Shown here in pieces: positions 55,701-63,831 of a DNA stretch of 64,000 nucleotides. The notes under the pieces are model-generated. The model made no database searches. It was given only the letters and a program-made list of their open reading frames with translations, and was not told the origin of the DNA. The stretch's first letter is position 1, and every line of letters begins with the position of its first letter. The translations under genes and the position numbers were made by a program. The DNA is from Strigamia acuminata (lineage: Eukaryota > Arthropoda > Chilopoda > Geophilomorpha > Linotaeniidae): contig OX442321.1 in the NCBI GenBank assembly GCA_949358305.1, positions 4,179,605 to 4,243,604 on the forward strand, written 5' to 3'.

Positions 55701-56175
55701 ATCTCAAATTTCATCGCAAAAATCTTAAATTTCATCGCAAATATCTTCATTTCCTTGCAAATCTCACAAAATTCTTCAATTTTCTTGCAAATCTCACAAA
55801 AATATTCTATTTCCTTGCAAATCTCGCAAAAGTATTCCATTTTCTTGCAAATCTCGCAAAAATATTCTATTTCCTTGCAAAGCTCGCACAAATATTCTAT
55901 TTTCTTGCAAATCTCGCACAAATCTTCAATCTCCTCCAAATAAATAAATAAATAAATAAATCTAAATCTAAATTAAATTAGTTTGTACACCTGAGGAAAT
56001 TGAAGTTCAGCACAAAGGAAGCAGTGATGCGTCGCCCTTTTTCCTCTTTTCTTTTTCTTCTTTAATCAAGGACGTGACCGGAACTGCGAACCGTCTTATC
56101 AGGCACCTGAAGCCGTTGTATTGTTTACGTGAAAACAGTAGTGAGGGTCACTTGGCTGAGTTTACTACAAACTAA
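28067..56175 (+). CDS. Unrecognised protein gene, eight traced exons to the stop
   Basis: I do not recognise the family. Exons: 28067-28182 (least sure), 28568-28616, 28736-28876, 33350-33573, 37247-37376, 41989-42129, 54943-55029, 56071-56175 (TAA). All have AG/GT boundaries and every phase agrees (2, 0, 0, 2, 0, 0, 0), giving about 330 residues of continuous C-terminal protein. The 5' end is not found and may be far upstream. The protein looks mostly alpha-helical and soluble, with Leu-rich amphipathic stretches such as HFESLIRILLKKTTLLSIW and DNKLLDLITDACTYTVMDI. It starts near ALPAELLKVSIAIDGF and ends CLRENSSEGHLAEFTTN. No signal peptide or clear membrane helix is visible, and I see no known catalytic motif. 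Introns range from 119 bp to 12.8 kb. A HEAT/ARM-like scaffold is possible, but that is only a guess. Confidence 0.6.
28617..28735. repeat. Poly-T and (TTTA)n run filling a short intron
   Basis: This 119-bp intron of the unrecognised gene is mostly a T tract (28,621-28,637) followed by (TTTA)n to about 28,722. Length variation here would alter the branch point and pyrimidine-tract spacing. Confidence 0.7.
28999..29202. repeat. TIR fragment plus 43-bp tandem repeats
   Basis: 28,999-29,052 (ACAGTCGTGGACAAAAAAAA ... GGCTGTTTTAAGTTTATCTA) matches 34,043-34,105 and looks like a Tc1-type inverted end. It is followed by three copies of a 43-bp unit containing GTCCGACCTGTCCAGATTTC and CAGTACTAAATTTGTT. 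Confidence 0.6.
31459..31875. mobile_element. ACTATACTC-family MITE
   Basis: The left end ACTATACTCTGGCCGAGTAT then AAGAGTGCGCTATTTCCTAT is mirrored at the right (ATAGGAAATAGCGCACTCTT ... GGCCAGAGTGTAGT). It shares GGATCACTACACTAGTGAAA and the CCACCAGGAAAA block with other copies. It lies in the intron between exons at 28,876 and 33,350 of the unrecognised gene. Confidence 0.8.
32930..32975 (+). mobile_element. GCCGCGGC-family MITE, terminal fragment
   Basis: TACCGTATTTTATCGATTAA then GAGCCGCGGCTCTTATTCAA: one end only. Confidence 0.6.
33949..34012. mobile_element. hAT-type terminal fragment
   Basis: CAGGGCTTCTTAAACTGTGG followed by GTCACGACCCCATATGGGAT and GTCGCGAAATAGCC. This is the usual end sequence of hAT-superfamily nonautonomous elements. 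The second end is not identified. Confidence 0.5.
34043..34230. mobile_element. Fragments of two dispersed repeats
   Basis: 34,043-34,105 matches the TIR-like piece at 28,999-29,052. The next part (GCCGTTTTTTTCCGAAAAAA ... CTGATTTTCGGAAAATATGC) is the reverse complement of about 46,605-46,690. Neither copy is complete. Confidence 0.5.
34775..34860. repeat. Short array related to the 10-kb minisatellite
   Basis: Units such as GGATTTGCAGCTGATTTGC repeat four to five times. They resemble the 21-bp units at 10,075-10,244 closely enough to suggest a common origin or convergent expansion. Confidence 0.6.
35105..35253. mobile_element. Near-perfect 149-bp foldback MITE
   Basis: Two 69-bp arms (TATACTCTTTCCACACTCAA ... 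ACTTAGAAATGCAATG and its complement) differ at one base by my reading. They are separated by an 11-base loop at 35,174-35,184. The terminal TATACTC resembles the ACTATACTC family. The near identity of the arms suggests a recent insertion or gene conversion between arms. Confidence 0.85.
35399..35740. mobile_element. pogo/Tigger-like MITE with internal 17-bp array
   Basis: Ends CGGTCGAGCCTCTTTATAAC and the complement of GTTCTAACGAGGTTCGACTG, flanked by TA. The inside (35,527-35,712) is about ten copies of a 17-bp unit AACAAAAAATTCGTTAT. The unit itself resembles the terminal sequence, so the array seems to have grown out of an end repeat. Confidence 0.75.
36443..36903. mobile_element. MITE with TAGAGAGTTTGCGG ends
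   Basis: Left TAGAGAGTTTGCGGGATGCA then TTTTTCCCTTA; right the complement (TAAGGGAAAAATGCATTCCG then CAAACTCTCTA). An inner repeat of GCGGGCTGCATTTTTCCCTT lies at about 36,534. A fragment with AGTGTAAAG, TAAGGGAAAA and GCCGCAAACT is at about 52,480-52,545. Confidence 0.7.
37436..37834. mobile_element. ACTATACTC-family MITE, left end lost
   Basis: Contains CATTGGTCGAGCC and AACTCCAGACGGTAAACTAC at the left, and CAATCGATTAGAATGTCTGT, GGATCACTACACCAGTGATA and CGGCTCGGCCAATG at the right, ending GAACAAGAGTATAG. It starts 59 bp after an exon of the unrecognised gene. Confidence 0.7.
39088..39182 (-). mobile_element. GCCGCGGC-family MITE, end fragment
   Basis: Reverse orientation: TTTTGAATAAGAGCCGCGGC then TCTTAATCGATAAACTACGA. 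Only one terminal part is left. Confidence 0.6.
39669..39812. mobile_element. pogo/Tigger-like MITE, short copy
   Basis: Ends CAGTCAAACCTTGTTCTAAT and the complement of GTTATAACGAGAGGCTTGAC then TG, flanked by TA on both sides. Confidence 0.7.
40920..41057. mobile_element. Decayed relative of the CTACCGTCTTCCCC MITE
   Basis: Contains degenerate ACATCATGATTTTGTATTC palindromes and ends GGGAAGACGGTAG, like the element at 1,610-2,028. Confidence 0.45.
41472..41810. mobile_element. MITE with TACGTTCATGTCCGAC ends
   Basis: Inverted arms of about 45 bp: TACGTTCATGTCCGACACGA ... TTTAAATGACGCGCTGT and the complement of ACAGCGCGTCATGTAAATAA ... GTCGGACATGAACTA. No coding sequence inside. Confidence 0.7.
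41832..41903. mobile_element. Small foldback (CCAAAATAAAA...)
   Basis: TTGACCAAAATAAAATCAGC then TCGACAA faces TTGTCGGGCCGGTTTTATTT then TGGCC, about 25-bp arms. It lies 85 bp before an exon of the unrecognised gene. Confidence 0.5.
42130..44764. other. First part of a 12.8-kb intron, little recognised
   Basis: No convincing exon seen. At about 43,190-43,285 the sequence ends in an (AATAAT)n-like tail after CTCCATTGGAGTGCGCACGA, which could be the 3' end of a non-LTR retrotransposon or SINE; I cannot identify it. 44,100-44,230 is AT-rich low complexity. Confidence 0.3.
44855..45372. mobile_element. Element with TACCTTGTTTACACCAA ends
   Basis: Left ACCTTGTTTACACCAAGG, right CATTGGTGTAAACAAGGTA, inverted. 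Inside, GGATATAGATCC occurs twice near the left, and GGATCTGACC/GGATCAGATCC near the right. No coding sequence. Confidence 0.6.
45373..45627. repeat. Tandem array, about 80-bp unit, four copies
   Basis: Each copy has AACCACGWGGAGATAGAGAG then TTGGATTTTACACTATTTAC and usually TAATTTCAGTT. One copy lacks the ACTATTTAC part. It lies directly beside the 44,855-45,372 element. Confidence 0.7.
46605..46690. mobile_element. Dispersed repeat fragment, reverse of 34.1 kb
   Basis: CCGAAAATCAGAAATAAATG then CATAAATCGGCATTTTTCCA corresponds to the complement of about 34,108-34,180. Further TTTTGCATAAA words follow at 46,930-47,010. Confidence 0.5.
47986..49840. other. No gene recognised
   Basis: Intron of the unrecognised gene. 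The part at 48,150-48,330 is CpG-richer and has AATAAA at 48,229, which might be an LTR or other element end, but I found no partner. The rest is plain AT-rich DNA. Confidence 0.3.
49856..50050. repeat. Cluster of TTCTGCAGAA palindromes
   Basis: The 10-bp palindrome TTCTGCAGAA, or its half with CTGCAG, occurs about ten times in 195 bp with irregular spacing, sometimes fused as TTCTGCAGAATTCTGCAG. The irregular spacing distinguishes it from the window's regular tandem arrays. Function unknown. Confidence 0.75.
50060..54090. other. Unassigned intron sequence
   Basis: AT-rich with no gene recognised. The open frame of 93 codons at 53,432-53,713 has no recognisable motif or splice support. A fragment of the TAGAGAGTTTGCGG MITE is at about 52,480-52,545. 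Confidence 0.35.
54240..54630. mobile_element. GATCTCG-rich dispersed repeat
   Basis: Contains GATCTCGTCTCGGGAAAACC then GAGACTTG, ACGGCCGAGATGCTGGAAGT. The same block is at about 1,318-1,370. Several GATCTCG/CGAGATC inversions are present. It may be the end of a TIR element; limits uncertain. Confidence 0.5.
55400..55935. repeat. 21-bp then 30-bp tandem arrays with phased A/T tracts
   Basis: From about 55,415 to 55,745 a 21-bp unit of the form TCGCAAAAATCTCAAATTTTT repeats about 15 times. From 55,750 to 55,935 a 30-bp unit of TTGCAAATCTCGCAAAAATA then TTCTATTTCC repeats about six times. Both strands have long open frames (FRKNLKF/IFAKKFE repeats), but these are by-products of a period divisible by three. 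It lies in the last intron of the unrecognised gene. Confidence 0.9.
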
Positions 56176-56786
56176 ATAACATGTTGAGAAAATCTATTCC
56201 ACCCTTATCACATGACATTAAGCGAATGTAGAGCATCACTGACAATACTCAGTGCAGCCCACTCAAAGCGCCGCTTGTGGTAATTAAGATAAATGACGAC
56301 TTCAGGTGGATGGTGTCGCCACCCCGACTCACCACAATATTTAAGTTGAAGTTCCCAACAACATCGTTTTGATTGAGATTTATTAGGGGGTTTAAAAGGT
56401 CGGGTCAACACCTTGTGGCGATTAAACTTTGAATGAGCGTCTGGAGGCCGCACCAAGAATTGCAATTTCAGATAATAACTATTAAAAATGATTTCGCATT
56501 TTACGGCGCTTTTCTATGGGCTGTAAAATTGATATAATCACCGAGTAAATTAAGTCTGTGCTTATGGTTTTGGAATTTGGAATTTTTTTAATTTTTTGAA
56601 TTTGAGAAGTAAAAAAAAATTGAAAAAAATTGAAATGGATTTAAAAATTGTTGGAAGTTAACGGTCGGTCAATGGCACCAGGGCGATGTTTGGCACGTCC
56701 GTGCGAAAACGTACGATGGACCATCTCAGCCAATCCCAGTGCTTTTGTATAATCTTTTGTAGTGTTTAACCCTTTGTTTTACAATG

Positions 56787-56792
56787 AATAAA
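56787..56792 (+). terminator. Candidate polyadenylation signal of the unrecognised gene
   Basis: First plus-strand AATAAA that I see after the stop at 56,173-56,175, about 610 bp downstream. Confidence 0.35.
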
Positions 56793-57984
56793 CCACTTGT
56801 TATTCCATTAACCTACTGATTGTTTCGTGCCGAAGATTTCCAACAAAAATTAGGGCAGAGAAACGTAAAAATTGCTTTTATCATGCTTGCACTAAAGTAT
56901 ATTTTAGTTTGGGCTCCATACACCCCTAGAGCATGTCGTTCTGAACATATTTTTGAAAAAAAAGAATCTAAAAGTCCAATTTTAAGGCAAGAAAACTGGG
57001 AAATACAAATTCCTGTTAGTTTTAAGTTGCTGTTACGTTATGAAAACGTGTTAGGAAAAAAAGTGACTAAGATAAGTTGGATAGTACTAATTTGATGGTG
57101 CTCTACAACTTTGCAATTGAAAATTTTTCTCTAACTTGATTGGTTTAAAAGTTGGCCTTCAAGATCAAATTTGATGACATCATTGTATTGCTCTCACCCA
57201 ATTTCCTGTACGGTTGCTTCATCAAAGTTGGCCTAGATGCAATTGCTCAGGAAATATTTGGAGGGGACCAGACTTTTAGAACACCCTGTATTGTTGTATC
57301 GATTCGAATTCAGTTCGATGTATGATTTCATACGAGTATGTTTGTCAAATTGCATGCTGGTGAATTGGGATGTTGAATGTTTGAGAGATTTTGCAGCTTC
57401 AGTGAGGTTTTGGTCATTTTCAGTTTTTAGGGTCTCTGTTGGAGGTCTCTGGCTGTAGAGAATGAAGGAATGGGATCATTTCTCACTTAAATGTGTTATT
57501 ACCTGTTGAAAATAACTGGTGTATCTAAGAGAGCCCTCTAGTGAGCTTGGAACGGTAGCAAATGGCTCAGTGATGTGCCCAGGCTTGGCTTATCTATCTC
57601 AGCAGTGGCTGTTTGAATTATTCTTTTGCCTTGTGCTTGGATTACTTTTCATACATTTTTAATTTTATTTTTCAGAGTTGGGTTTTAATTAAAATCAGGT
57701 TTTGAAACAATAGAAAAATGAGTTGTTTTTTTTAGATAATTTTTTAAAGGAATGATTTGTTTGAGGGATGGGAAAGCTTTTGTGAGTTGAGTGGCAAAAA
57801 GTTTTATATTCACTGCACGTTATCAATATGGTTTTGCTGCTGAACGACCTAGGATAACTGTTTAATATCAGGGGTGTATTTTGGGTTTTTTCAATCATCA
57901 GTTGAGCTATTTTTGTGGTTGGTGGTACTGCTTTCGATTGAAAGTTTTTGTCTTTTAAAGTTTGGACAAGATATTAGAAATGTT

Positions 57985-58720
57985 TTATGTTGTGGTGTGA
58001 AGTGAAAAAAGTTTCAAAAGTTCATAAAAAAAATTTAAAACTTTATAAAAAAATTTTAAAACTTCATAAAAAAGTTTTAAAACTTCATAAAAATGTTTTA
58101 AAACTTCATAAAAAAGTTTTAAAACTTCATGAAAAAGTTTTAAAACTTCATGAAAAAATTTTGAAACTTCATAAAAAAATTTTGAAACTTTATAAAAAAA
58201 ATTTAAAACTTTATAAAAAAATATCAAAACTTTTGAAAAAATATCAAAACTTATGAAAAAAATTTCAAAAATTTAGAAAAAATTGTCAAAAATTTAGAAA
58301 AAATTTTAAAAATTTAGAAAAATTTTTAAAACTTCAGCAAAAAATTTCAAAATTTCATCAAAAGAATCAAAATTTCATCAAAAAATTCAAACTTTTATCA
58401 AAAATTCTATATTTTATCAAAAACTTCTATATTTTATCAAATAATTCTATATTGTATCAAAAAATTCTATATTTTATCAAAAAAATTCAGAATTTTATCA
58501 AAATTTTGTCAAAAGAATCAAAATTTCATAAAAACAATCAAAATTTCATAAAAAGAATCAAAATTTCACAAAAAGAATCAAAATTTCATAAAAAGAATCA
58601 AAATTTTATAAAAGGAATCAAAATTTCATAAAAAGAATCAACATTTCATTAAAAGAATCAAAATTTCATCAAAAGAATTAAAATTCCATCAAAAAATTCA
58701 ACATTTTATTCGAGTCTTCA
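57985..58720. repeat. 20-21-bp tandem arrays with phased A tracts
   Basis: From about 58,015 to 58,260 the unit is TTTTAAAACTTCATAAAAAA plus one base, 21 bp. From 58,350 to 58,700 it drifts to AAAGAATCAAAATTTCATA (about 20 bp). The A and T runs recur about once per helical turn. Open frames across it are repeat artefacts. Confidence 0.9.
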
Positions 58721-59285
58721 ATTTTTTTTTAAAAAAATTTTAATCTAAACATTATTCCAGTCCCAACTCTATAAACCACACACTAATTAAAATACTTTAT
58801 TTCTTCAAGTTTTGCTTGATTTGCTTCCTAACTCAAAAAATCAAGTAGAAACAAAGATCACACATGCTTGGCTTACTTTATATCCAGCCAACTTTTATGT
58901 GTGGGACAAGTGTGGTCTAAATTGCTCTGTCATCTGTCAAATTTATTCTTATGGTCGCACCCTTCACCAATATTCTGAGCCGTCCAGCTCCCATAGGATA
59001 TAAGGGAAAAAAATGATTTCTTAAGCCCTTCAATTTTGTCACCCGCTGAAATCTTTTCCCCTGTGTAGAGAGGTATTTTCAATCCCCCATTAAAGCTGTT
59101 CCTTGATCATTGTAACTTTTCAAAATAAATTTACTGAGGTCTGTTAAGCCTAAGGTTTTGATATGTTCAATATAAAGAAAAAAAATTACATCAACTCAAC
59201 GACTTTTTTTTTTATCTTGTAATGAAAGTAGATCTTTTTCTCAAGAAAAGAATAAGTAAGGTTTCTTAATGGCTTTTAGAGATTT

Positions 59286-60093
59286 ACTATACTCCAAACC
59301 GATACAACGTTGTCCAAACTCCTATTGGTTGAGCCGTCTCACTGTGTAGTGGCACAAAAAAATAGCCCATAACGCCAGAATTGTCATCTAACTAGGCAAA
59401 ACAACCAATAGAAAACTAAACCTTTGTTTACCTGCCAAAAGAAACCAACAAACTACGCTAGCGTTGTTCGATTGATTAAAAGGGGTAAAAGCAGATTTAA
59501 CAAATTAAATAAACATTTTATTACCAATTAAATAAAATCCATCATTCTAATCACTTTTTACACTAAAATTCATTGAAAATAAACAGAACTATACTCTAGT
59601 TACAGTCAATCTGTAGTCCCATTGGTCGAGCCAGTTTACTACTAACTCCAGACTGTATACTACTACTCGGAGAAGTACGGTAGTTTTAATTTTTATTTAT
59701 TGTTGTGCTTGTTATGACTAGTTTAATTAATGTTATTTTGATTTTTCTTATTAAAAAATGTTATTTCCATCATTGAAATGCAGTTTTATGCATATAAAAA
59801 TGTCAAACTCATGTTTGTTATGTTTATTGATTACTTTGTCTGGAAGTTTGAATTTTAGGTTGTTGCCTAAGCAATCGATTACAATGTCTGTACATTGTAA
59901 TGCAATTCTGGTGTTTGGATCTACTTTTCCGGATCACTACACCAGTAAACTGGCTCGACCAATGGGACTACAGATTGTAAAGTGCCTTTTTGACTGCAAC
60001 TAGAGTATACTTTTCCGCGTAGTAGAGCACAGTCCACAGTTAGGCGTAATCCGGCTCAACCAATAGAAGTTTGGACAACGTTGTATCGGGCTA
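59286..60093. mobile_element. ACTATACTC-family MITE containing another copy
   Basis: Outer ends ACTATACTCCAAACCGATAC then AACGTTGTCCAAACTCCTAT and its complement at about 60,050-60,093. Inner landmarks GTAGTGGCACAAAAAAATAG and TTTTCCGCGTAGTAGAGCAC match the 27.7-kb copy. A second family member is inserted at 59,588-60,008. Confidence 0.75.
59588..60008. mobile_element. ACTATACTC-family MITE nested in a relative
   Basis: Ends ACTATACTCTAGTTACAGTC and the complement of TTTTTGACTGCAACTAGAGT then AT. It carries AACTCCAGACTG, CAATCGATTACAATGTCTGT and GGATCACTACACCAGTAAAC, as in the copies at 5.6, 31.5 and 37.4 kb. Confidence 0.8.
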
Positions 60094-60329
60094 AGTGAGT
60101 TACAGGAAATGTCATTGTGTAAGGACTGCAAATTGACTTTCTAAGTGGTACATTGAAGCAATTTAATAAAAACATTAAACAACAGACCTATCTCATGTAA
60201 ACACAATCTTTTATTTGATTTTGAATCCAGTAATTGTAAAACAACTTTTGTAGCAAAGTTCAAGAGGATTTGTACCCCACTCAGCTCTTGGGACATAAGT
60301 CTTTCACGATCAATTTATTGGGCTGTTTA

Positions 60330-60560
60330 GTGGCCAACCGGCAACACCTGCTCACCCCATACCACAGAATTACAACAATTTGTCAAAAAAGTTTTCAGGT
60401 GATCCTCACTTTTGCAGGTGTTGTGCCACTGTTTGGAATATGTTGCCATGTAATATTCTAAAGATTTTTTCAATCCAGGATCTTTCATATAAAACATACG
60501 CACGATGTCTAAAAATAATGTATGATTCCACGACACTACCACCAATGCAAAACCGCAAAG
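60330..60560 (+). pseudogene. Possible non-LTR retrotransposon 3' fragment
   Basis: A frame at 60,380-60,571 includes VWNMLPCNILKIFSIQDLSY, which resembles the WNSLP...I...SL..FK segment near the C-terminus of many LINE ORF2 proteins. It is short, with no reverse transcriptase core nearby, so the assignment is weak. Confidence 0.3.
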
Positions 60561-60689
60561 GTTTTTACTGACAAACCATAACCAACAAATTATCACAGCA
60601 AATAAAAAAAAAATTAAGCCGTTACCGCCAATGTTTTACAGCAAAGCCAAAACCGCAAACTCGAGGGATACCAAGGCTTCACAGAGTCT

Positions 60690-61292
60690 TAAGGTAGAAA
60701 CACGAGGGAGCGGATAAAATTCCAAAGCTTGCTATACTCTGGCCATGTGTAAGTTTCGCTTAAATCCGAGCCTCATAACTCACTCTGTGCTGCCACCAGG
60801 AAAAATAGTTCAGAGTTTATTGCTTGCCTCTTCCAGAAATCTTAGAACGTTCGCTTACTATTTTCAGTAGATAGGTTGCAATCCTGGTGTTTGGATCTAT
60901 TTTCTTGTATCACTACACCAGAGAAAAGGCTCGGATTTAGGCCAAACTTACACATGGCCAGACTATAGTACAAGTTTAAAGAGGGAGTCATTTACAAGCT
61001 CACTTGACCCGCTTTTGGCTTACCGGCTTAACTGGCAAACTCAAGCCAGCTAGGTAGCTAGCCAGAAATTCCCGCCAAAATCTCCTCCAAGAATTTCCTC
61101 ACGATTCTCATTGGCTGTCAAAGTCACATGACCAAAACACCAAGCTTGAAACTGGTAAATCAAACTCAGTTTGATCGAAGCGGGTGAGCACAAGCTCGCT
61201 TCAAAACAAAGCTTTGAATAAAAACGCAAGCTTGTGTTTGCTCAAGCGGGCGAGTTTTTAAATTTTACCCGCTCCCTTGTGTTTCCACCTTT
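60690..61292. mobile_element. TIR element with AAGGTRGAAACACRAGGGAG ends
   Basis: Left AAGGTAGAAACACGAGGGAG then CGGATAAAATT; right the complement of AATTTTACCCGCTCCCTTGT then GTTTCCACCTT. The inside repeats GCTCACTTGACCCGC- and AGCGGGCGAG-like words. It is interrupted by a MITE at 60,731-60,969. Confidence 0.7.
60731..60969. mobile_element. ACTATACTC-family MITE nested in a TIR element
   Basis: Ends CTATACTCTGGCCATGTGTA then AGTTTCGC and its complement (ACTTACACATGGCCAGACTA then TAG). Contains CCACCAGGAAAAATAG and TATCACTACACCAG. Confidence 0.75.
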
Positions 61293-61526
61293 AGCCATGT
61301 CGACAGTCAATCCAGATGGATGAGTATTGACTGGATGTCACGGTTGACCTAAATTTAATTGTGTTTATCCCTAGTGATAAGATTGTGTCAGGGAGCCTTC
61401 CAGATAGAAACGGCTTCACTGTGCCGATCACCCGTTCCCATTAAAACACCGAAGTTAAGCAGCATTCGGTCTGGTTGGTTAGTACTTGGTTGCATGACGA
61501 GCTGGGAATGTCAGTTGATTCACACT

Positions 61527-61821
61527 AGCTGCATTCAAAAACTCTAAAACGTATGCAAAACTCGTTTCGTGTTTGTACGTGACGTCATTCCCATTGAATA
61601 ACATGAAACTCAATGAAGAACTGGAGAGAGTTGGTTTCAAGCGATGCGGCTCGGACTCGTGTGTCTACTGGATAAGAATTGGCAATAAGATGGGCATAAT
61701 TGGCGTCTACGTAGATGATATGATCATTGCAGGCCAAACGAAGATGTTATTCAATGGGAATGATGTCACGTACAAACACGAAACGAGTTTTGCATACGTT
61801 TTAGAGTTTTTGAATGCAGCT
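61527..61821. mobile_element. TIR element that carries a copia reverse transcriptase piece
   Basis: 75-bp inverted ends: AGCTGCATTCAAAAACTCTA ... ATTCCCATTGAATAACAT and its complement, nearly perfect, flanked by ACT on both sides (possible 3-bp duplication). The unique interior (61,603-61,743) is not related to the ends and encodes part of a Ty1/copia polymerase. It is inserted in the 5S-derived repeat. Confidence 0.75.
61603..61743 (+). pseudogene. Ty1/copia reverse transcriptase fragment
   Basis: About 47 codons in one open frame: LERVGFKRCGSDSCVYWIR, then GVYVDDMIIAG. The pattern L...GF....D.C.Y...... followed by YVDDM.IAG is the conserved end of the catalytic palm of copia-type reverse transcriptase (YVDD at 61,708-61,719). 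It has neither integrase nor RNase H and cannot be functional alone. Confidence 0.75.
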
Positions 61822-62049
61822 ACTCTTGTCTGATTAAGGTAATGTTTCTATGGCAAGAACATGTGGCACTCGCCTCCAACTTGGTTTTCCTAGTTATCGG
61901 TGTAAATGCAAAGTTGGGTCCTTAAGAATGTCGTCCCACAGATTGCAGCTTGCATGGCTTAAATCCCCAGACAAGCACTCGATTTACGGGGCCATGACCG
62001 TACTAAGTGTCAAACTTTTCGTATGTTGTTTAAATGCAAAAATGTCTTA

Positions 62050-63800
62050 AGAATGCATTTGTGCTTTTTATAGGCAGAAATGGTGCAGAACTTCACAGTG
62101 TGGTCAGTCAGCTGGCAGTGATGCTTGTGCATTTTATGTATACATCTCTGGATTGTATAAACCTATTCTATTAATATTGACATTTCTCAACTTAACCCTC
62201 TGGTGGCAAGTTGTGATGTTCTATATATAACCAAATGGCAATACCAGAAAGAATGATTGTCGCTATCTAAAGTTGGAAGCTTGCCAACAGAAAAATTCTT
62301 TATTCCTCGAGAATTTATTTTTATTTTAACAAGGCTTAAAAGTTTAAAGATACCATATTCAAATTTTCTTTCCACTCAAATCATAATCACCCACTTCATT
62401 CATGTATGAATACAATAACCACACATTATCTTAATTAGGGGTTTTTTTTCCAAATAAATGGAGTTGATATCACTTTTGAATTAAATTATTAGAGTTAGTT
62501 ATTCAATAAAACAGTTTTTTTTTTTTACCTCTAAAAATTGCATGTTAAGCCCCAGTTGGACCTTCCTGTCAATTGAGTTTTCATCCTCATTCGCAAACCT
62601 GGTGTCCAATTAGCTGATTCCCAGCAAAATAATATACACAATAATTTTCAGGCTAAAGTGGCCTGAACAGAGGTGGGAACAGGAACAGAAACTGAGACTG
62701 AAACTCGGTCCAAAGCTGTACCTGAACCGAACTAACCGGTCATGATTGGTTCTAAAAATAGTCACAATTGGCGCTATTTTCGACCAGCGTCCTCCTGTGT
62801 CAGAAAAGTGAAAATATTGAACTACTTTTTAATAGATTACTACATAATGGCTGCGAAAAGATCAGTAATCATTGGTTGTTTGTCTAAATAATAATATTGT
62901 AGTTTGATTGTGCAAAATAAATGGATTACTGTATTTTTAAATTAATAATTAATAGTAAATAATAAAATAAATTAATCAAACATTTTTGTATTATCTGTCT
63001 TTGTATTCAGTATTCGCCTCCGTCTTGTGTACGACCGGTCACGATCGATCGCATTACCACAATTCTTTCTGGGTACTCAGAATTTGTTTGTGCACGGAAA
63101 CAATTGAATTTTTCCCTGCACCATCACTGCCGGAAAGAATAGAATTCCGGTCGCCAGAAAGTTTTCATGTGTGGTAAGCGGAACTATGTGTACCACGTCA
63201 GCCAAAATTTCTGACGCGGAAAGTGACCATTACGTGCACGCAATCAGGTCATCTTTATATCCGTGATGACACAAAGCACAAAATTAGAAAAATTTGTGAA
63301 ATTTTAAATTTTAATTTTTCAAAAAAAAAAATTGTTGCCCCCTCTATCTTGCCACAATTTCAAGTGCCGAAATCAATTTTTTTATACTATTACTGTATTG
63401 CGGTCATTCATGTACGATTACTGTCATTCTAATGATAAAAATGGGCGCACGCAGGTCTCACTGACATTAAACAAAGTGAAACTAATACGCCGTATTAAGA
63501 TGACAAGGTGAACGACTCGTGACGGTTTAATTTAAATAAATGCAACAAAGTGTTGGTTAACTGAAACAAACGATCCCTCATTGTCTTGGGCAGTTTAGTG
63601 CTGGTAATTGAGAAGCCACCCGACCCGCGCCAGCCTCCATTTATTCAACTTTAACACGTTGTGTAGTCACTTCTTCGCCTTTCTAAATCCAATTTACATC
63701 TATTTATTTTCCAATTCACAATTAAAAGTTCGATGATGCTTGATTAAACATTACCGCGCTTAATTTAATCGTACGTGGCGAGTTTGAAAAAATGTAAATA

Positions 63801-63831
<31 letters not shown>

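Larger units (their letters stand above)
61396..62045 (+). mobile_element. 5S-rRNA-derived SINE-like repeat, copy 2 (interrupted)
   Basis: 61,420-61,515 resembles 5S rRNA: CCGAAGTTAAGCAGCATTCG (box A region), GGTTAGTACTTGGTTGCATG and GAGCTGGGAATG. The body resumes after the insertion at 61,527-61,821 with GGCAAGAACATG, CGCCTCCAACTTGG, AATGCAAAGTTGGGTCCTTA and AAATCCCCAGACAAGCAC, in the same order as copy 1 at 6.57-6.83 kb. The head is more complete than in copy 1 but mutated in box C. Confidence 0.6.

Noticed and set aside
55255-55951. 157- and 193-codon frames with FRKNLKF or SQKSQIF repeats
   Set aside because: A 21-bp period keeps any stop-free frame open; open frames exist on both strands, so this is not evidence of coding.
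28067-56175. Identity as FANCD2, FANCI, C9orf72 or another known helical-repeat protein
   Set aside because: I compared remembered features of several families and found no convincing shared motif or matching C-terminus, so no name is given.
62074-62170. Possible further exon (GAELHSVVSQLAVMLVHF ...) of the unrecognised gene
   Set aside because: Its phase does not match the exon ending at 55,029, and a good terminal exon in the right phase exists at 56,071-56,175.
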